Source of the DNA: a bacterium
Lineage (GTDB): Bacteria; Zixibacteria; MSB-5A5; GN15; FEB-12
Direction of reading: 5' to 3'
Length of the DNA stretch: 64,000 bases
Assembly: GCA_020444475.1 (NCBI GenBank)
Contig: JAHLKV010000006.1
Span: forward strand, 1-64,000
Position numbers and translations under genes: made by a program
Notes under the pieces: model-generated
Told to the model about the DNA's origin: nothing
What the model saw: the letters and a program-made list of their open reading frames with translations, nothing else
Database searches by the model: none
Shown here: in pieces, positions 61,075 through 64,000 of the stretch
Numbering within the stretch: the first letter of the stretch is position 1
Layout: every line of letters starts with the position of its first letter

Positions 61075-61150
61075 AAGGTAGGAGGTTAACCGAATCGGAG
61101 CAAGTGGTTGTGACGGCGTGGGTATACAGGCCGACACCGGCCGATTGACT
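61075..61150. promoter_or_regulatory. Divergent promoter pair, both leaderless
   Basis: Minus: TTGCTC (plus 61098-61103), 17 bases, TACCTT (plus 61075-61080), then 6 bases to ATG 61068. Plus: TTGACT (61145-61150), 17 bases, TATAGT (61168-61173), then 7 bases to GTG 61181. The -35 boxes are about 40 bases apart. Confidence 0.75.
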
Positions 61151-61180
61151 TGATCGGTGGGAGGAGGTATAGTTGTAACT

Positions 61181-63178
61181 GTGGGGAAGAGATTATTCCA
61201 TACGGCGGCCGGAATTACGGCGTTTCTGCTTCTGGTGCCGATTCTGGTCGATCTTCGTTTCTTGTGGGGAGTGAACCACCTGGCGTTTCTCCCGGCAGGG
61301 TTCGTTATCCCGATTGTCACTGTTGGGATGGCCCTGATCGTTGCTGCTATAATAGCTCCGAAAGCGATCGAGTCCGTAATTGAGTCGATCGTACCTGAGC
61401 GAGCCACGGTTGCGTTTGGCATCGCCGTGGGGTTCGCACTCTTGTTCTGGCTGTCGCGATCCCCTGTTCATTTCCTTGGCGACGGCTATACGAACATCGC
61501 CGTGTTCGGGCAGGGGGAAGGCTCGCTCTACAAGTGGACCTCGTACGGGTCGATGGTGATCGTGCGGAATGTGCAGCGGATGTTTGGCGCGCTGGACAAA
61601 CAACACGCCGAGACTGCATTTCAGATTGTCTCCGTGCTGTCCGGCGGGGTGGCGGTTTTTGCCCTGCTCCGGTTGTCGCGGTTGATTGGCGAGAGTGTTC
61701 GGACCAGGGCGCTGGCGGCGGTGACGATGGTATTCAGTGGAGCACTGTTGCTCTATTTCGGGTATACTGAGTTTTATCCACCGCTGTGGGCGTGCGGGGC
61801 ACTGTTCTTTCTGTTGGCTGTGCGGTGTACCCGGACGGGGAGAGGGCTACTCTGGTGCTGGCTGGCGCTGGGTGCGTCGATGGCCATGCACTTGCAGGCG
61901 GCAGTGCTGATCCCGGCGCTTCTGTGGCTTATGTTCGCGAGGACTGACAAGGCAACCGGCTCGAAACGGTTCACCCGGACACACTGGATGATAGCCGGCG
62001 GACTGGCAGTGCTGGGGCTGGCGGCATTCGTCTGGCTCTATACGCACAAGCCGGCGTTTGAGGCGATGTTTCTCCCCCTGTTTACGGGTCGTCCGCAGTC
62101 TCCGGGGTATGCTGTCATCAGCCTGAAGCATGCCGTCGATCTTGCCAATCTCGTATTGTTGATTTGCCCAGGCGTGCTTCTGCTCATGGCGCTCAAATGG
62201 ACAGCCGGGAAGACGAAGCCCCAGGACAGCATAAGTACGTTTCTGGCGATTTCGTCGGTTGGTTCGCTGGCGTTTCTGATTCTGATCGATCCGGTGTTTG
62301 GCGCCGGGCGTGACTGGGACTTACTATCGTTCACACTCTTGCCGGCGGTGCTGTGGCTGCTTCGAAGAATCGCGGTCGCGGATTTCGGGATTTCGACACG
62401 GCAGCTTGCTGTGTTCACCGCTCTGGCGCTGGTGGCGTCGGGATCGTATGTGGCCGCCAACACGTACCCGCCTTCGGCTGCCCAGCGATTCGAGTCGCTT
62501 CTGGAGTTCTACGACCGCAAAGACCGAAGCGGCTGGTCGATTCTTGCTGACTATCATCGCGAGTCGGGCCGGTCACGGGCGGCTTCGCAAGCGATTGCGC
62601 AGATGAAGCAACGGTTCCCGGAGTATGACGATCTCGAAGAGGCGTATCGACTGGTCAATGCGCATCGGTATCAGGAGGCGCTGCCTATTGCCCGGCGTCT
62701 GGCCGACGGCAACCCATACAATGCCGACTTCCTGCAGATACTCGGCAATATTCTGGGCAAGTTGGGGGATTTCGAGGAGGCCGAACGCCTTTATAAAGAG
62801 GCGGTGGCGCTGAAGCCGTACAACGTGGGACTTCGAAACGAGTTCGGGCAGCTCTATATTAACTATGGCAGGCTCGATGAAGGACTGGCGGTGCTGAAGC
62901 GGCTTCGCGAATTCAACCCACAGTTGACGTATGTCGCCGAAGGGGTTGCGCTGGCCTATATCAGGAAGGGGGAGTACGACAGCGCCCTTGGGCTGGCCGA
63001 TACACTGCTTGCGACGTCATCGCATGCGCCCGGCGCGTGTTTGATCCGGACGACGGTTGCGGTCAACCGGGGGGACACATCGACCGCCCGCGCCAATTTC
63101 CGGCTGTTCGTGGAGTACGGCAAAGGCCGGTCGGATTATGAGGCGATGGTGGAGTATTATTCGTTTCTGATTCAGTAG
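61181..63178 (+). CDS. Multi-pass membrane protein with TPR-like C-terminus
   Basis: 665 residues. About twelve hydrophobic helices fill residues 1-445, with a loop FLGDGYTNIAVFGQGE that recurs in the next gene. A soluble C-terminal part follows with tetratricopeptide-like repeats (LEEAYRLVNAHRYQEALPIA, FLQILGNILGKLGDFEEAERLYKEA). The overall form resembles GT-C-fold glycosyltransferase-like proteins fused to TPR, but no catalytic DxD can be assigned with confidence. GTG 61181 is chosen because the promoter -10 box ends 7 bases before it; the longer GTG at 61157 lies inside the promoter. Confidence 0.65.
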   Translation: MGKRLFHTAAGITAFLLLVPILVDLRFLWGVNHLAFLPAGFVIPIVTVGMALIVAAIIAPKAIESVIESIVPERATVAFGIAVGFALLFWLSRSPVHFLGDGYTNIAVFGQGEGSLYKWTSYGSMVIVRNVQRMFGALDKQHAETAFQIVSVLSGGVAVFALLRLSRLIGESVRTRALAAVTMVFSGALLLYFGYTEFYPPLWACGALFFLLAVRCTRTGRGLLWCWLALGASMAMHLQAAVLIPALLWLMFARTDKATGSKRFTRTHWMIAGGLAVLGLAAFVWLYTHKPAFEAMFLPLFTGRPQSPGYAVISLKHAVDLANLVLLICPGVLLLMALKWTAGKTKPQDSISTFLAISSVGSLAFLILIDPVFGAGRDWDLLSFTLLPAVLWLLRRIAVADFGISTRQLAVFTALALVASGSYVAANTYPPSAAQRFESLLEFYDRKDRSGWSILADYHRESGRSRAASQAIAQMKQRFPEYDDLEEAYRLVNAHRYQEALPIARRLADGNPYNADFLQILGNILGKLGDFEEAERLYKEAVALKPYNVGLRNEFGQLYINYGRLDEGLAVLKRLREFNPQLTYVAEGVALAYIRKGEYDSALGLADTLLATSSHAPGACLIRTTVAVNRGDTSTARANFRLFVEYGKGRSDYEAMVEYYSFLIQ

Positions 63179-63213
63179 TCGAAATCCGCTCAGACAGAGG
63201 GGGAAGAGAACCC

Positions 63214-64000
63214 GTGTCTTCATCCAATGCAGCAAGCCACAAGCCCGCGATCTCTACCGACAGTATCGTGGTCCAAACGGCGGTAATCGTGACGTATGGA
63301 GCGTTTGGTTCGCTGTCGTTGCTGGGAGTGGAGAGGATGTGGGGATTCAACCATATCATGTTTCTCCCTATGGGGGCGTGGACAGCCTATCTCCTGGGTG
63401 GTATGCTGTTGATGTGGTTACTGTGGGGGCGCTTGCCGGATGGAAGAATCGATAGCTGTATCAAGGCAATTGGCGGCTGGACATTCGAAGGGCCGAAGTG
63501 GCACCGGGGTCTGCTCTCCGTTCTGGCGGTGTGCGTTTTTGCTGTTGCACGGGTTCCAATCCATCTGCTGGGTGATGGATATACCTGTCTCGCTACTTTC
63601 GGACAGGGGGAAGCATACATTCATAAGTGGGCGGAGCCGGGGTCGATCTGGCTCATACGGCAGATACAAGCATCGCTCGGTGGTTACACACCGGAAACCG
63701 CCTACATCGCTTTTGCGGGGATGTCGGTCATGTCTGGGGGAGTGTTCGTCTGGAGTGTCCTCGCACTCATCGGTGAGCTGACTAAGGATGCAGGACTCCG
63801 TCTACTGGCGCTATCTTCCGTTCTCCTGGGCGGGAGCGCGCTTCTCTTCATGGGTTATGTGGAGTTCTACGCGCCGGTGTGGGCCGCTTCTGCGGTTTTC
63901 ATTTTGGCAGCAATACGGTACCTCAACGGCAAGGTTGGTATTTGGTTGGTGGTGCTAGCTCTTGTTCTCTCTGTCCTGATGCATGTCGAAGCAGTCGTTT
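63214..64000 (+). CDS. Tandem paralogue of the membrane/TPR protein, partial
   Basis: The frame is open from GTG 63214 to the window end (262 codons, no stop), so the gene is cut by the edge. GAGGGGGAAGAG precedes the start. It parallels the previous gene: LLGDGYTCLATFGQGE matches its FLGDGYTNIAVFGQGE, and LLFMGYVEFYAPVWAASA matches LLYFGYTEFYPPLWACGA. Start to start the helices align in order. The two genes arose by tandem duplication. Confidence 0.8.
   Translation, partial: MSSSNAASHKPAISTDSIVVQTAVIVTYGAFGSLSLLGVERMWGFNHIMFLPMGAWTAYLLGGMLLMWLLWGRLPDGRIDSCIKAIGGWTFEGPKWHRGLLSVLAVCVFAVARVPIHLLGDGYTCLATFGQGEAYIHKWAEPGSIWLIRQIQASLGGYTPETAYIAFAGMSVMSGGVFVWSVLALIGELTKDAGLRLLALSSVLLGGSALLFMGYVEFYAPVWAASAVFILAAIRYLNGKVGIWLVVLALVLSVLMHVEAVV

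Noticed and set aside
61157..61180. GTG 61157 as start of the membrane/TPR protein
   Set aside because: It lies between the -35 and -10 boxes of a strong promoter, so it would not be transcribed; GTG 61181 fits the transcript start.

Overview
This window looks like a piece of a bacterial chromosome from a Gram-negative, uncultured-type lineage. Outer-membrane barrels, lipoboxes, a periplasmic adaptor and a PorV-like protein all point to two membranes. The mix of PorV/PorT-type barrels and carboxypeptidase-regulatory-like domains suggests the Fibrobacteres-Chlorobi-Bacteroidetes neighbourhood (for example a Zixibacteria-like candidate phylum). That placement is an inference from gene style, not a phylogeny. 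Promoters that can be read are sigma70-like (TTGACN, 16-18 bases, TANNNT) rather than the Bacteroidetes type.

Layout. 1-961: gene-free repeat field and a candidate structured RNA. 968-8216: secreted and stress genes (a YggN-like protein, a LIM/DA1-like peptidase, an arsC-acr3-arsR operon, a Cys-rich HMA protein, a PorV-like barrel, a DUF3365 lipoprotein). 8467-16623: the complete F1Fo ATP synthase operon (two small assembly proteins, a, c, b, delta, alpha, gamma, beta, epsilon), interrupted between alpha and gamma by an outer-membrane barrel gene. 16838-23648: yceD-rpmF-plsX-fabH-fabD-fabG-acpP-fabF-rnc, with a 74-base plsX/fabH overlap. 23970-27776: an H1-like DNA-binding protein, an etfB without etfA, and a large exported protein. 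27827-35557: an asymmetric heterodimeric ABC exporter with an inositol-monophosphatase, then glmM-glmS. 35729-44803: DoxX, acyl-CoA dehydrogenase, a MacB-type exporter without its ATPase, GNAT, and hbd-crt. 45412-52321: a giant M1-type peptidase, a low-GC SIR2-like gene coupled to a DinB-like gene, another GNAT and two carboxypeptidase-regulatory-like proteins. 52774-57431: dnaE and two thioredoxin-fold proteins. 57577-60124: a cytochrome-bd-like membrane pair, one subunit fused to two haem-c sites. 60640-64000: GNAT and two tandem paralogous multi-pass proteins, the second cut by the window end.

The most striking non-coding content is a set of short palindromic elements in nearly every long gap (1-640, 36161-36892, 44804-45411, 48586-48663, 50146-50405, 52322-52773, 60202-60639). 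Many are hairpins with a GTAG (or CTAC) foot, singly or as inverted pairs. This is the architecture of REP/REPIN elements, but the arm sequence varies from copy to copy while pairing is kept. A second group is nested palindromes with a constant 4/3-base junction asymmetry, often 7-8 bases after stop codons. A third is a 30-base repeat whose stem shows a compensatory change. At least four genes (arsR, yceD, the GNAT at 61068 and the membrane protein at 61181) have a promoter -10 box ending only 6-8 bases before the start codon and no Shine-Dalgarno sequence, so they are probably leaderless.
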